Source: Gemmatimonas aurantiaca T-27
GTDB lineage: Bacteria > Gemmatimonadota > Gemmatimonadetes > Gemmatimonadales > Gemmatimonadaceae
Assembly: GCF_000010305.1 (NCBI RefSeq)
Contig: NC_012489.1
Location: forward strand, 2,549,646-2,613,645
DNA length: 64,000 nucleotides
Direction of reading: 5' to 3'
In this document: piece by piece, positions 49,856 to 62,989 of the stretch
How the letters are laid out: each line of letters opens with the position of its first letter
Position numbering within the stretch: the stretch's first letter is position 1
Notes under the pieces: model-generated
Seen by the model: only the letters and a program-made list of their open reading frames with translations
Told to the model about the DNA's origin: nothing
Database searches by the model: none
Position numbers and translations under genes: made by a program

Positions 49856-50734
49856 TCAGCGCAACGACTCCACCATCACGGCATCGCCGACCTGAATGAC
49901 TCCGGGGGCGTCGTGTGTGAAGTTCACACCGAACATCACCAACCCTTCCATGCGTCGATAGCCAGCCAGGGTACGCAGGGGCTCGGTGCCCTGCTGACGC
50001 GTGTCAGGATCCACCGTGGTTAGCACGCAGCGCGCGCACAGTGTACCAGCCCCCAGCGTGACGTCACCGATGCGCACGAGACGCCAGGTGTCTTCCTGAT
50101 GGGCAGTGATACCGGCGATCCACACATTGGCGCGAAACCGCCGGCGATCCATATCGTCGGGATGCCCTCGCGCCGCCAGATGCGCATTGAGCGTGTCGAT
50201 GCTGGGCAGGCCGAGCATCATGAGTGGCGCGCCATCGGTGAACGCGACATCCCGGCCCTCTGGTGAGAGGGGGCCAGCGTATTTGGGCTTGAGTGGGCGG
50301 CGTGAATCGTCGAAGATCCGCACCAGGCGCGCATCGCGGCCGATCACCCGGGAACACCAATCGGCGGCGTCATCACCGGCATCATGCGCGATGACGGCGT
50401 CATCCCAGACCACCACGCGACGCCGGTCGGCGTGCGACGACGGCACGGCGACATGCAGCAACGGTTCCCCATCGGCCGAGAGCCACAGTCCGCCCTCACG
50501 ATCGGCCTCGTCGAGAAACGACGGGACAATGCGCAGCATGGCATGGCACTCGCGCGCGGTGATGGCGCCACCCTCCGGATCGACCAGCAACCATCGGCGA
50601 TCACCCATCGCCCCACGTTCGTCGAGTACCAGTTCGCTCACGTCGATGCCGCTGGCCGACTTGATCGGATAGATCGTCAACCCGGCGACGTACGGGCCGA
50701 TCGGGGTGGGGTCAGGCTGTACGGGAGAATTCAT
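49856..50734 (-). CDS. MOSC domain protein (YcbX-like)
   Basis: The 292-residue product has the MOSC N-terminal beta-barrel (GLTIYPIKSASGIDVSEL, DRRWLLVDPEGG). The MOSC core contains CARCVLTTVDPDT, whose cysteine can ligate molybdenum. Family members, such as YcbX and mARC, use the molybdenum cofactor to reduce N-hydroxylated compounds. Its start overlaps the stop of the permease gene by four bases, so the two are co-translated; a link between amino-acid import and N-hydroxyl reduction is not obvious. Confidence 0.92.
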   Translation of the reverse strand: MNSPVQPDPTPIGPYVAGLTIYPIKSASGIDVSELVLDERGAMGDRRWLLVDPEGGAITARECHAMLRIVPSFLDEADREGGLWLSADGEPLLHVAVPSSHADRRRVVVWDDAVIAHDAGDDAADWCSRVIGRDARLVRIFDDSRRPLKPKYAGPLSPEGRDVAFTDGAPLMMLGLPSIDTLNAHLAARGHPDDMDRRRFRANVWIAGITAHQEDTWRLVRIGDVTLGAGTLCARCVLTTVDPDTRQQGTEPLRTLAGYRRMEGLVMFGVNFTHDAPGVIQVGDAVMVESLR

Positions 50735-52098
50735 GGGGAGCGCTCAGAGCGGGATCGCTGTCGCATCCAATAGGCATACACCGGTAGCCCCAGTGCGAGC
50801 AATGCCGCCCCGCGCAGGGCGTTGCCCGGATTGGAGACAACCGAGCCGATCACCACATACCCGGCCGCCGCGACGAACAACACGGTGGTGAACGGGTGCC
50901 CGGGCGCACGCACCGCGATGTGCTCACCGCGCGCGGCATCCCGCGCCCGCAGCACGAACAACGTAGCGGCGGTGCTCCCGAAGAAGATCCAGTCAGCGAA
51001 TACGACGTAGTCGAGCAATTGGCCGTAGGTACCCGACAGCAGCAGCACCAGGGCCACCACTCCCTGCCAGAGCAGCGCCGACACCGGTGTCTGCGTGCGC
51101 GGGTGTAGCTGTGCCATGCTGCGGAAGAACAGTCCATCGGCCGCCATGGCCTGGTACACGCGCGCCGACATGAGGATGACCATACTCAGGAACCCCACCG
51201 TGGACGTCACGATGCCAAATGTGATGAGCGTGCGACCGACGGGTCCGAGATAGATCTGCATGGAATCGGCGGCCGGCGCCCGCGAGGCAGCCAGTCCTTC
51301 GAGGCCCAGCGCACGGAGGTAGGCCATGTTGACCAGCAGATACGTGGCTGCCACGATCAACACGCCCAGGATCAGCACCTTTGGCAGGGTGCGCGCCGGA
51401 TCCACCAGCTCTTCGGCCACCGCGTTCGTCTGCTGCCAACCGCCAAAGGAAAAGAGCACGGGCACGAGGGCCGCCCCCATGGCGGCAATGGTGTCGCTCC
51501 AGCCGGTGGGGGGTGTGAGCGTCACAGGTACCGCGGCGACAGGGAGCACCGCATCGGCTCGGGGCGAGAGTACCAACGCCGCGACCACCAGCAGCGCGAT
51601 GGCCGACAGCTTGAGCACCGTCAGCACGTTGCCCGTGGTGGCACCGATGCGGACACCGGCCACGTTGAGCGCCGTCAGAACCACGATGAGCGCGATGGCA
51701 ATCGGGCGTCCCGCCTCGGCGGGCAAGCCAAGCAGTTCGGCCAGATAGTTCGCGCCGGTCATGGCCACCGCAGCGATGGCCCCCGTGCCGATGATCAGAA
51801 AGAGCGCCCAGCCATAGAGAAAGGCCGGCAACGTGCCAAAGGCTTCGCGCAGGTACACATAGGTCCCACCTGCCTTCGGGCGACGTGCCCCCAGTTCGGC
51901 GTATACAAAGCCGCCGATGATGGCGACGACCGCGCCGAGCCCCCAGGCGCCCATGGTCAGGGGGGCTGTGCCCACCCGCTGCACCACGATGGAGGGCGAG
52001 AGGAAGATGCCGGCGCCGATGATACCGCCGACGACCAGCATCGTCCCCGAGAAGGTGCCCAGCCGCGCCGCGTAGCGGACGTCAGAAGATTGGGTCAT
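50731..52098 (-). CDS. Amino-acid permease, APC superfamily
   Basis: The 455-residue protein has twelve predicted helices. Helix 1 carries VVGGIIGAGIFLSP, the unwound Gly-rich substrate segment of the APC fold, and helix 2-3 carries AELGARRPKAGGTYVYLREAFG. It resembles LAT/SteT-type exchangers of neutral amino acids. A start at 52125 is possible but adds nine unlikely residues. It lies upstream of the MOSC gene (four-base overlap) and is divergent from the M16 operon. Confidence 0.92.
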   Translation of the reverse strand: MTQSSDVRYAARLGTFSGTMLVVGGIIGAGIFLSPSIVVQRVGTAPLTMGAWGLGAVVAIIGGFVYAELGARRPKAGGTYVYLREAFGTLPAFLYGWALFLIIGTGAIAAVAMTGANYLAELLGLPAEAGRPIAIALIVVLTALNVAGVRIGATTGNVLTVLKLSAIALLVVAALVLSPRADAVLPVAAVPVTLTPPTGWSDTIAAMGAALVPVLFSFGGWQQTNAVAEELVDPARTLPKVLILGVLIVAATYLLVNMAYLRALGLEGLAASRAPAADSMQIYLGPVGRTLITFGIVTSTVGFLSMVILMSARVYQAMAADGLFFRSMAQLHPRTQTPVSALLWQGVVALVLLLSGTYGQLLDYVVFADWIFFGSTAATLFVLRARDAARGEHIAVRAPGHPFTTVLFVAAAGYVVIGSVVSNPGNALRGAALLALGLPVYAYWMRQRSRSERSP

Positions 52099-52270
52099 GG
52101 GGCGATCACAGGGTCCCCCGGTCATCTGCCGGAGCGGCCGGTCCCACGTCGTGAACCCCTCGCCGTGCCAGTGGCGTAGAATCAGGCAAGAACTTCGAAG
52201 ATCTCATGGCGCCAAAGTGCGGTCAGTACATTTGTCTCGCTACCCGTTTGTCCCCTCGTTCACACACCCC

Positions 52271-53683
52271 ATGAACGTATCCCACGCTCCTCGCCCCCGC
52301 GGTGCGCTCGTCAGGGCCACGCTCGGCTCACTGGCTGCGGCGGCCGCCTTGCTGGCCACGGCATCGCTGTCAGCCCAGTCTGCGCCGTCGATTCCCCACG
52401 AGAAGTACTCGCTGCCCAATGGCCTCGAAGTGATCCTGCACGTGGATCGTTCGGTGCCCATCATCGCCGTGGAAGGCTTTTACAAGGTCGGCTCAGGCGA
52501 CGAAAAGAAGGGGCGCACCGGGTTCGCCCATCTTTTTGAACACGTGATGTTCATGGGGTCGCAGAACGTGCCGGTGGGCAAGTTCGACGAGTGGCTGGAA
52601 GCGGCGGGTGCCAGCAACAATGGCTCCACCAATTTCGATCGCACCAACTACTACGAGACCGGCCCGTCGAACGCCCTGCCCCTCATGCTGTGGCTGGACG
52701 CCGATCGTATGGGTTGGCTGCTGCCCACGATGGATCAGGAAAAGCTCGACCTGCAGCGCGGTGTCGTGCAGAATGAGCGTCGGCAGAGTTACGACAACGT
52801 GCCCTATGGCCGGGCGTTCGAAACCATTCTGCCCGTGATGTTTCCGTCCAATCATCCGTATTCGTGGCCGGTGATTGGTTCGATGGCCGATCTGAGTGCT
52901 GCGGCGCTGGACGACGTGAAGGATTTCTTCCGGCAGTATTACGCGCCCAACAACGCCACCATCACCATTGCCGGCGATTTCAACGCGGATTCGGTGAAGG
53001 CGCAGGTCACGAAGTACTTCGGCAGCATTCCCCGCAGCGCGCAGCCCGTGGTACGCCCGACCGTCCCCGAGGTGCGCATCGCGAAAGACACCGTGTTGGT
53101 CATGGAAGACCGCGTACAGTTGCCGCGGGCGTACTACGCGTGGCACGGTGTGAAGGCGTTTTCACCCGATGATGCCGCGCTCGACGCGCTGACCGACATC
53201 ATTGCTGGTGGCAAGAGCTCGCGCCTGTACCGCACGCTCGTGTACGAGAAGCAGATCGCGCAGGACGTGAGCATGGGCAACACCTCGCAGAAGCTCGATG
53301 GTCTCATCATGCTCACCGCGACGGCCAAACCCGGCGTGCACCCCCGGGAGATGGATGTCGAAATCCGGAAGACGCTGAACGACATCGCCACGTCGGGCGT
53401 CACCGACCGCGAACTCACCCGTGTGAAGAACGGCATGCGCGCCTCGATGCTCGACCGCCTGTCATCAGTGCTCGGCAAAGCCACGCAACTGAGTTACTAC
53501 AACTACTACACTGGAACTCCCGACTACATGGCACAGGATCTCGCGCGTTACGAGCGCTTGACGTCCGCAGACCTGCAGCGTGTGGCGCGCCAGTATGTGC
53601 TGCAGCCGAAGATCGTGCTCACGGTGGTGCCCGAGGGCAAGAAGGAACTCGCCCTCACGTCGGCCCAGGGAGGAAACAACTGA
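52271..53683 (+). CDS. M16 family zinc peptidase, catalytic subunit
   Basis: The 470-residue product has a signal peptide (ends ASLSAQ). The inverted zinc motif HxxEH appears as HLFEHVMF at about residues 87-91, with the third ligand Glu in VVQNERRQS about 77 residues later. YKVGSGDEKKGRTG precedes the motif, as in pitrilysin-type half-enzymes. M16B members work as heterodimers with an inactive partner; that partner is the next gene, overlapping the stop (TGATG). Degradation of peptides in the periplasm is expected. The ATG at 52271 is chosen because it begins the signal peptide. Confidence 0.93.
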   Translation: MNVSHAPRPRGALVRATLGSLAAAAALLATASLSAQSAPSIPHEKYSLPNGLEVILHVDRSVPIIAVEGFYKVGSGDEKKGRTGFAHLFEHVMFMGSQNVPVGKFDEWLEAAGASNNGSTNFDRTNYYETGPSNALPLMLWLDADRMGWLLPTMDQEKLDLQRGVVQNERRQSYDNVPYGRAFETILPVMFPSNHPYSWPVIGSMADLSAAALDDVKDFFRQYYAPNNATITIAGDFNADSVKAQVTKYFGSIPRSAQPVVRPTVPEVRIAKDTVLVMEDRVQLPRAYYAWHGVKAFSPDDAALDALTDIIAGGKSSRLYRTLVYEKQIAQDVSMGNTSQKLDGLIMLTATAKPGVHPREMDVEIRKTLNDIATSGVTDRELTRVKNGMRASMLDRLSSVLGKATQLSYYNYYTGTPDYMAQDLARYERLTSADLQRVARQYVLQPKIVLTVVPEGKKELALTSAQGGNN

Positions 53684-55173
53684 TGCCCACGATGACACAT
53701 TCTGCATTCGCGGCCATGGGGCGTGCCGGTGCGGTGGTTGGCCTGGCATCGCTGATGGCGCTGCACACCGCCGGAGCACAGGGTGCCGCGCCGCGCCCGG
53801 CCAGCACCACGCCGCCCGTCCTTGGCGCCCCCAAGGCACTGACGTTGCCCACCATGGTGGAACGCACGCTGCCCAACGGTCTCAAGCTGGTGATCGTGCA
53901 GCATCGTGAACTGCCCATTGTGGACGCCGTACTGGTCGTGCGTACGGGCGCCGAAGCCGATGGCGCCGCCAAGGCAGGCCTGGCAACACTGACGGCCAAC
54001 ATGCTCGACGAAGGAGCCGGCTCGCGCGACGCGCTGGGTCTGGCCGAAGAAATTGGCTACCTCGCGATTTCTCTCGGTACGGGCGCCGCGTTCGAATCCA
54101 GTTCGATTTCGCTGCACAGCACCCGCGCCACGCTCGACAGCGCCATGCAGCTCATGGCCGATGTCGCACTCCGGCCGACCTTTCCCGAGAAGGAGTTCGC
54201 GCGCCTGAAGAGCGAGCGACTGACGACGCTGTTGCAGGAACAGGATCGCGGTCCGGCCCTCGCGTCGCGCGCCTTTGCCTCCTTGGTGTTCGGCGAGATG
54301 CATCCGTATGGCCGCAGCGGCAACGGCACCAAGGAAACGGCCGAATCGATCACGCTGGACGATGTGAAGCAGTTCTGGCGGTCATGGTATCGTCCGAACA
54401 ACGCCACGCTGGTGATGGTGGGCGACCTGACCGTGGCGCAGGCAGAAGCGATCGCCACGCGTGCCTTCGGCGCCTGGGAACGCGGCACACTGCCGCCCGC
54501 GCCGGTCTATGCGTCCAACCGCATGGCACCGCGACCGACGACCATCTTCATCGTCGACAAGCCAAAGGCCGCGCAGTCCTCGTTCCGTATCGGCGGCATC
54601 GGTGTGGCACGCAGCACGCCCGATTACTACCCGCTCATGGTGCTCAACACGGCGCTGGGTGGTTCGTTCACGTCGCGCCTGAACAACACGCTGCGCGAAA
54701 AGAAGGCGTTCACCTACGGGGCCGGCTCGAGCTTCGCGATGCGTCGTGAAGCAGGACCGTTCACGGCGAGCTCGGAAGTCGTATCCGCCAAGACCGATTC
54801 GGCGCTCATCGAGTTCATGAATGAGCTGAAGGGCGTGCGTAACGCGCTGCCGGCCGCCGAACTGGCGAAGACGAAGCGGTACCTGCAGCTCGGATACGCC
54901 GAAGGTTTCGAGTCGACACGCGATATCGCATCGCAGGTATCGGCGCTGATTCCGTACAACCTGCCGCTGACCACGTTGAACACGTTCAACGCCGGGATCG
55001 GCCGTGTGACCGCCGCCGATGTACAGCGCGTGGCCACCCGCTACATCGACCCCACCCGTCTGACGATCGTGATCGCCGGCGACCGCGCGTCGATCGAGCC
55101 TGCGCTCAAGGCCACGAATATCGCACCAGTGGAAATCCGCGACGCCCAAGGAAGACCAGTAGTCAGGCCGTGA
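53683..55173 (+). CDS. M16 family peptidase-like protein, non-catalytic subunit
   Basis: The 496-residue product has a signal peptide (ends TAGAQ) and the same two-domain fold as its neighbour. The HxxEH motif is absent; the matching position reads LTANMLDEGAG. It retains substrate-binding motifs of inactive M16 partners in the C-terminal half (ALGGSFTSRLNNTLREKKAFTYGAGS, with the Arg/Tyr pair). It should form the second half of the heterodimer. An intergenic repeat array follows. Confidence 0.9.
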   Translation: MPTMTHSAFAAMGRAGAVVGLASLMALHTAGAQGAAPRPASTTPPVLGAPKALTLPTMVERTLPNGLKLVIVQHRELPIVDAVLVVRTGAEADGAAKAGLATLTANMLDEGAGSRDALGLAEEIGYLAISLGTGAAFESSSISLHSTRATLDSAMQLMADVALRPTFPEKEFARLKSERLTTLLQEQDRGPALASRAFASLVFGEMHPYGRSGNGTKETAESITLDDVKQFWRSWYRPNNATLVMVGDLTVAQAEAIATRAFGAWERGTLPPAPVYASNRMAPRPTTIFIVDKPKAAQSSFRIGGIGVARSTPDYYPLMVLNTALGGSFTSRLNNTLREKKAFTYGAGSSFAMRREAGPFTASSEVVSAKTDSALIEFMNELKGVRNALPAAELAKTKRYLQLGYAEGFESTRDIASQVSALIPYNLPLTTLNTFNAGIGRVTAADVQRVATRYIDPTRLTIVIAGDRASIEPALKATNIAPVEIRDAQGRPVVRP

Positions 55174-55187
55174 ACGGCGTGGACAGC

Positions 55188-55391
55188 GGGAGCTGGACGG
55201 ACGGAAGCTGGTGGAACGGGAGCTGGACCCACGGAAGCTGGAAGAACGCGAGCTGGTGAAACGGGGACCAGCGGGAACTGGACCGACACGACTGCGGTTC
55301 TCGTCCTTCCGATTCCCGTTGGGCCCCGTCTGTCCAGCTCCCGTAGGTCCAGCTCCCGTAGGTCCAGCTCCCGTAGGTCCAGCTCCCGTCG
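55188..55391. repeat. Inverted pair of 15-bp minisatellite arrays
   Basis: The left array (55188-55277) has about six degenerate copies of a GGGAGCTGGACNNAC-like unit. The right array has four near-identical copies of GTCCAGCTCCCGTAG (55332-55391). The right unit is the reverse complement of the left unit. Inner arms near 55261 (ACGGGGACCAGCGGG) and 55315 also complement each other, so the whole can fold into one long imperfect hairpin centred near 55295. It fills the gap between the M16 operon and purE. Confidence 0.8.
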
Positions 55392-55524
55392 TTCCCCCTC
55401 CCCTGGATCCCGCCCCCGTAGTCCCCGTCCTCCGGGTTGGTCCCCCGTCGGGCCGACGGTAAGTTGAGACGCGAAGGCGGCCGCCCCAACGAGCTCCGCC
55501 ATCCGTCCTTCTTCCGGAGCCCCC

Positions 55525-56064
55525 GTGACTGCAGTGCCCGACAGCGCCCTCACCGCCGGCTCCACCCCCCTCGTGGGTGTGGTGATGGGCAGCGCCAGCG
55601 ACTATGACACGCTCGCGCCTGCCTGCGAGGTGCTCGCCGAACTCGGCATTCCCTACGAAGCCCGCGTCGTCTCCGCCCATCGGACGCCAGACTGGCTGTT
55701 CGAATACGCCGAACAGGCGCACGCACGCGGCTTGCGCGCCATCATCGCCGGGGCCGGCGGTGCGGCGCACCTGCCTGGTATGCTCGCGTCCAAGACGCTC
55801 GTCCCCGTCCTCGGCGTGCCCGTCGTGGCCACCCCGCTCAATGGGTTGGACGCCCTGCTCAGCATCGTCCAGATGCCGGGGGGCATCCCGGTGGCGACCT
55901 TTGCCATTGGCAAGCCCGGCGCCACGAACGCGGCCCTGTACGCCGCCCAGTTGCTGGCCGCCGGTGATGCCGCCTTGCACGACGCGCTGCTCAACCGCCG
56001 GCGTGTCAAAGCCGCCGAAGCGCTGGCCCGTCCGCTCAACGCCCCCAACGCGATCATTCCGTGA
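55525..56064 (+). CDS. purE: N5-carboxyaminoimidazole ribonucleotide mutase (PurE)
   Basis: PurE converts N5-CAIR to CAIR in purine synthesis. The 179-residue protein has the class I motifs [21 protein letters not shown] and [15 protein letters not shown], as well as [23 protein letters not shown]. The start is GTG at 55525; the first 15 residues are non-conserved. It overlaps purK by four bases, the usual purEK pair. Confidence 0.96.
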   Translation: MTAVPDSALTAGSTPLVGVVMGSASDYDTLAPACEVLAELGIPYEARVVSAHRTPDWLFEYAEQAHARGLRAIIAGAGGAAHLPGMLASKTLVPVLGVPVVATPLNGLDALLSIVQMPGGIPVATFAIGKPGATNAALYAAQLLAAGDAALHDALLNRRRVKAAEALARPLNAPNAIIP

Positions 56065-57275
56065 GTGCTGGTTTCCCTAGCGGTTCCCGTTCGCCGATTC
56101 TCCCCGGCGCGACCATCGGCTTTCTGGGCGGTGGCCAACTCGGGCGCATGACCGCCCTCGCCGCCCGTTCGATGGGCTACGACATCCAGGTGCTCGACCC
56201 CGAGGCCGCCTGCGCAACACGACCCGTGGCGTCCCGCACCATCACCGCGAAATTCGACGACGTGAACGCCGCGGTCGATCTCGCGTCGCAGTGCGATGTC
56301 ATCACGCTCGAAATCGAACAGATCCACCCGGACGTGCTCGACGCAGTGGCAGCGCGCACCACACTGCACCCCGGACGCGAGGCGGTCTACATCATCCAGG
56401 ATCGCATCCGGCAGAAGCAGTGGCTCAAGGCCAACGACTTCCCGCTTGGCGCCTTCGTCGCCGCACAGTCGGCCGATGACATCGCCGATGCCGTGCGCAC
56501 CCACGGCCCTTGCATCGCCAAGTCCACCCATGGTGGCTACGACGGACGCGGTCAGGTGCGTCTGTCCAACGTCGATCAGGCCAAAGACGCGTGGACCGCG
56601 CTCGGCGGCCACCCCTGTGTGGTGGAGCAGCGCATCGATATCGCGTACGAGATCTCGGTGCTCGTGGCGCGCTCGGCCAGCGGACAGGTGGCCGTGTATC
56701 CGCCATCGCGCAATCACCACACCAGCGGCATTCTCACCTGGGCCGTGGTACCCGCCGTGATCTCCGATGCCATGACGCAGCGTGCACAGCACCTCGCACG
56801 TGGCGTCGCCGAACGCATCGGCATCGTCGGACTGCTCGCGGTAGAGTGTTTCGTGACCAAGGACAACACGCTGCTGGTCAACGAACTCGCCCCACGTCCG
56901 CACAACACGTATCACCACAGTGAACGCGGACTCGCCACCAGTCAGTTCGAGCAGTTGGTGCGAGCTGTCTGTGACCTGCCACTCGGCGACACCACCGCCT
57001 TCGCACCATCCGCCATCGTGAACCTACTTGGCGACGTGTGGGTGCAGGATACTCCGCCCGCGATGGAGCACGCGCTCGAAGTGGACGGCGTGCGCCTGCA
57101 CCTGTATGGCAAGGCCGGCGCACGTGCCGGTCGCAAGATGGGGCACCTCTCGGCCATCGGCACCAGCGCGCAAGATGCGCTGGGTCGTGTGCTCGAGAGC
57201 TATCGCCGCCTCTCGCCGGCTACCACCGGCAGCTTCGACGTGCACGAGCCCGTGCTCGCGCACATCACCTCCTGA
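56061..57275 (+). CDS. purK: N5-carboxyaminoimidazole ribonucleotide synthase (PurK)
   Basis: PurK makes N5-CAIR from AIR, ATP and bicarbonate, feeding PurE. The 404-residue ATP-grasp protein has [12 protein letters not shown] at the N-terminus, the grasp loop [12 protein letters not shown], and [14 protein letters not shown] near the metal site. The start is GTG at 56061 inside the end of purE (GTGA overlap). Its stop precedes a small membrane-protein gene by 16 bases. Confidence 0.96.
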   Translation: MSAGFPSGSRSPILPGATIGFLGGGQLGRMTALAARSMGYDIQVLDPEAACATRPVASRTITAKFDDVNAAVDLASQCDVITLEIEQIHPDVLDAVAARTTLHPGREAVYIIQDRIRQKQWLKANDFPLGAFVAAQSADDIADAVRTHGPCIAKSTHGGYDGRGQVRLSNVDQAKDAWTALGGHPCVVEQRIDIAYEISVLVARSASGQVAVYPPSRNHHTSGILTWAVVPAVISDAMTQRAQHLARGVAERIGIVGLLAVECFVTKDNTLLVNELAPRPHNTYHHSERGLATSQFEQLVRAVCDLPLGDTTAFAPSAIVNLLGDVWVQDTPPAMEHALEVDGVRLHLYGKAGARAGRKMGHLSAIGTSAQDALGRVLESYRRLSPATTGSFDVHEPVLAHITS

Positions 57276-57291
57276 CCTGAGTTCCCGCCCC

Positions 57292-57669
57292 ATGTTCCCA
57301 CATCAGTTCTACGAAATCCTGCACATCCTCGGCATCGCCATGCTGTTCATGGCGATCGGCGGTGTTGCCGTCCATGCTGCCAACGGTGGTACCAAGGCGA
57401 CCAGCACCACCCGCCCCCTCGTCTCGGCCGTGCATGGCATCGGCATGCTGCTCATTCTGGTCGGTGGGTTTGGCATGCTCGCCCGTATCGGCTTTGCGCA
57501 TGGCACGAACTTCCCGGGCTGGCTCTGGGTCAAGCTCATCATCTGGCTGGCGTTTGGTGGTCTGGCGCTGCTCCCGTACCGCAAGCCGGCGCTGGCCAAG
57601 CCGTTTCTGCTGTTGATGCCCGTGCTCGCTGGCGTCGCCGTCTACATGGTGCTCTACAAGCCGTTCTGA
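57292..57669 (+). CDS. Small membrane protein with four helices, unknown
   Basis: The 125-residue product is strongly hydrophobic, with four predicted helices (about residues 8-28, 45-65, 74-94, 100-120). Short polar links include [14 protein letters not shown] and YRKPALAK. It begins [14 protein letters not shown]. No family is recognised. It follows purK by 16 bases and precedes ackA by 49, so it could be co-transcribed with the purine genes. Confidence 0.75.
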   Translation: MFPHQFYEILHILGIAMLFMAIGGVAVHAANGGTKATSTTRPLVSAVHGIGMLLILVGGFGMLARIGFAHGTNFPGWLWVKLIIWLAFGGLALLPYRKPALAKPFLLLMPVLAGVAVYMVLYKPF

Positions 57670-57718
57670 TCGACTACCCAGGCGGCCGGCGCAACAACCG
57701 CCGCTTCTCGAGGCACAG

Positions 57719-58957
57719 TTGAACATTCTGGTGCTCAACGCGGGATCGGCGACCCTCAAGTTCCAGGTCGTCGTGACCGACGCACAGCGCATCGCCGCCG
57801 ATCAGGATGAAAAGTTGATCCGCGGGCAGATCGAACGTATCGGTGGGGAGTCGGTCATCACACTCCGGCTCCCCGATGGCAGTTCACGCAAGCGCACCGC
57901 CGCCCTGCGCGACCTGCGCGCGGCCGTCGATTGGCTGGTGGGTTTCGTGACCTCCGCCGAAAGTGGCACGGGGCTCAGCGCACGCGCCGACCTTCACGCG
58001 GTCGGTCATCGGGTGGTGCACGGCGGAGAGCAGTTCCGCAACAGTGTGCGCGTGGACGATGGCGTCCTACGTGGCATCGAAGAAACCATCGAGCTCGCGC
58101 CGCTGCACAATCCGCACAACCTGCGGGGTATCGAAGCCGCGCGCGCCGCTCTTGGGGACGGTGTGCCACAGGTGGCCGTGTTCGACACCGCGTTTCACCA
58201 GACGCTGCCTGAACACGCCTATCTCTACGCCATCCCCTATCCGTTGTACCGACGGCACAAGGTACGGCGCTATGGCTTTCACGGGACCTCGCACCGCTCC
58301 ATCGCCTATCGCTTCCGCAAGCTCACAGGCCGTGCGAAAGCCGACGTACGCATCGTGACCCTGCACCTGGGCAACGGGTGTTCCGCGTGCGCCATCAAGG
58401 ACGGACAGTCCATCGACACCAGCATGGGCTTCACGCCCCTCGAAGGACTGGTGATGGGGACCCGCGCCGGTGACATCGATGCCGCGCTGCTCGACTACAT
58501 CGGCGCCAAGGAAGGCCTGTCTCCGCCACAAGTCGAGGCCATGCTGAACAGCCAATCCGGACTGCTGGGCATCTCCGGATTGACCAATGACATGCGGGAC
58601 CTGTTGGCCGAGGCGAACGAACTGCGCGACCGTCGAGCCCGCCTCGCCATCGAAATGTTCTGCTATCGTGCCCGGAAGTACGTAGGCTCGTATCTCGCGG
58701 CCATGGGTGGCGCGGATGCGGTGGTCTTTGCCGGCGGCGTGGGCGAAAACGCTCCGGAGGTGCGGGCGCTGATCTGCGAAGGGCTGCAGTGGGCAGGCCT
58801 GCACATCGACGCCGACCGGAACCAGGCATTGGTCGGCGGCCAGGAAGGGCGATTCTCGACCGAAGGCGCCGCACTGGAGGCCTGGGTCGTGCCGACGGAC
58901 GAAGAGCTGCTGATCGCCCGTGACACCTACCGCGCGGTGGGTGACGGAGCAGTTTGA
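57719..58957 (+). CDS. ackA: Acetate kinase (AckA family)
   Basis: Acetate kinase interconverts acetyl phosphate + ADP and acetate + ATP. The 412-residue protein has all ASKHA landmarks: [14 protein letters not shown] (phosphate 1), [48 protein letters not shown], and [13 protein letters not shown]. The start is a TTG at 57719, with GAGG 7 bases before it; an unusual start could lower expression. No phosphate acetyltransferase gene is adjacent, so a partner must lie elsewhere. Confidence 0.95.
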
Positions 58958-59037
58958 TCCGGGACTTGATAAAACGGCGAGGGGTGCCGATACTGGGGAG
59001 TGCACGGCGATTTTCCCGATTTGACGGGCCGTGTACT

Positions 59038-59054
59038 CAGCGCCTGAGGCGCTG
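59038..59054 (+). terminator. Small GC hairpin after ackA
   Basis: CAGCGCC and GGCGCTG form a 7-bp stem with a TGA loop 80 bases after the ackA stop, followed by TCCTTCC. It is weak alone, and the longer hairpin at 59077 lies downstream. Confidence 0.4.
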
Positions 59055-59076
59055 TCCTTCCGTCTAAGTCGAGGCC

Positions 59077-59120
59077 CTGACGGCCCGCGACGAGAAATCG
59101 GCGTGGGCCGTCAGTCGTTT
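59077..59120 (+). terminator. Probable terminator upstream of metY leader
   Basis: CTGACGGCCC pairs with GGGCCGTCAG (10 bp) and the loop itself can pair (CGA/TCG). TCGTTT follows. It separates the ackA transcript from the riboswitch leader. Confidence 0.65.
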
Positions 59121-59196
59121 GAGGCGGTTCGCGGCTTCAACCCGTAACACCAAAACTGAAGGGAAGACGCACCGCTGCACTCGGCAGCGACTGTCG

Positions 59197-62956
<3,760 letters not shown>

Positions 62957-62989
62957 CGACGTCGGATCGCGGGGGACCCGCCATCGCCC

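Noticed and set aside
55332-55391. Tandem repeats as a CRISPR array
   Set aside because: Units are contiguous 15-mers without spacers, and no cas gene is present.
55041-55565. Reverse-strand frame with ELDLR repeats
   Set aside because: The repeat peptide comes from the 15-bp minisatellite, and the rest overlaps the M16 gene end and purE start in the opposite strand.
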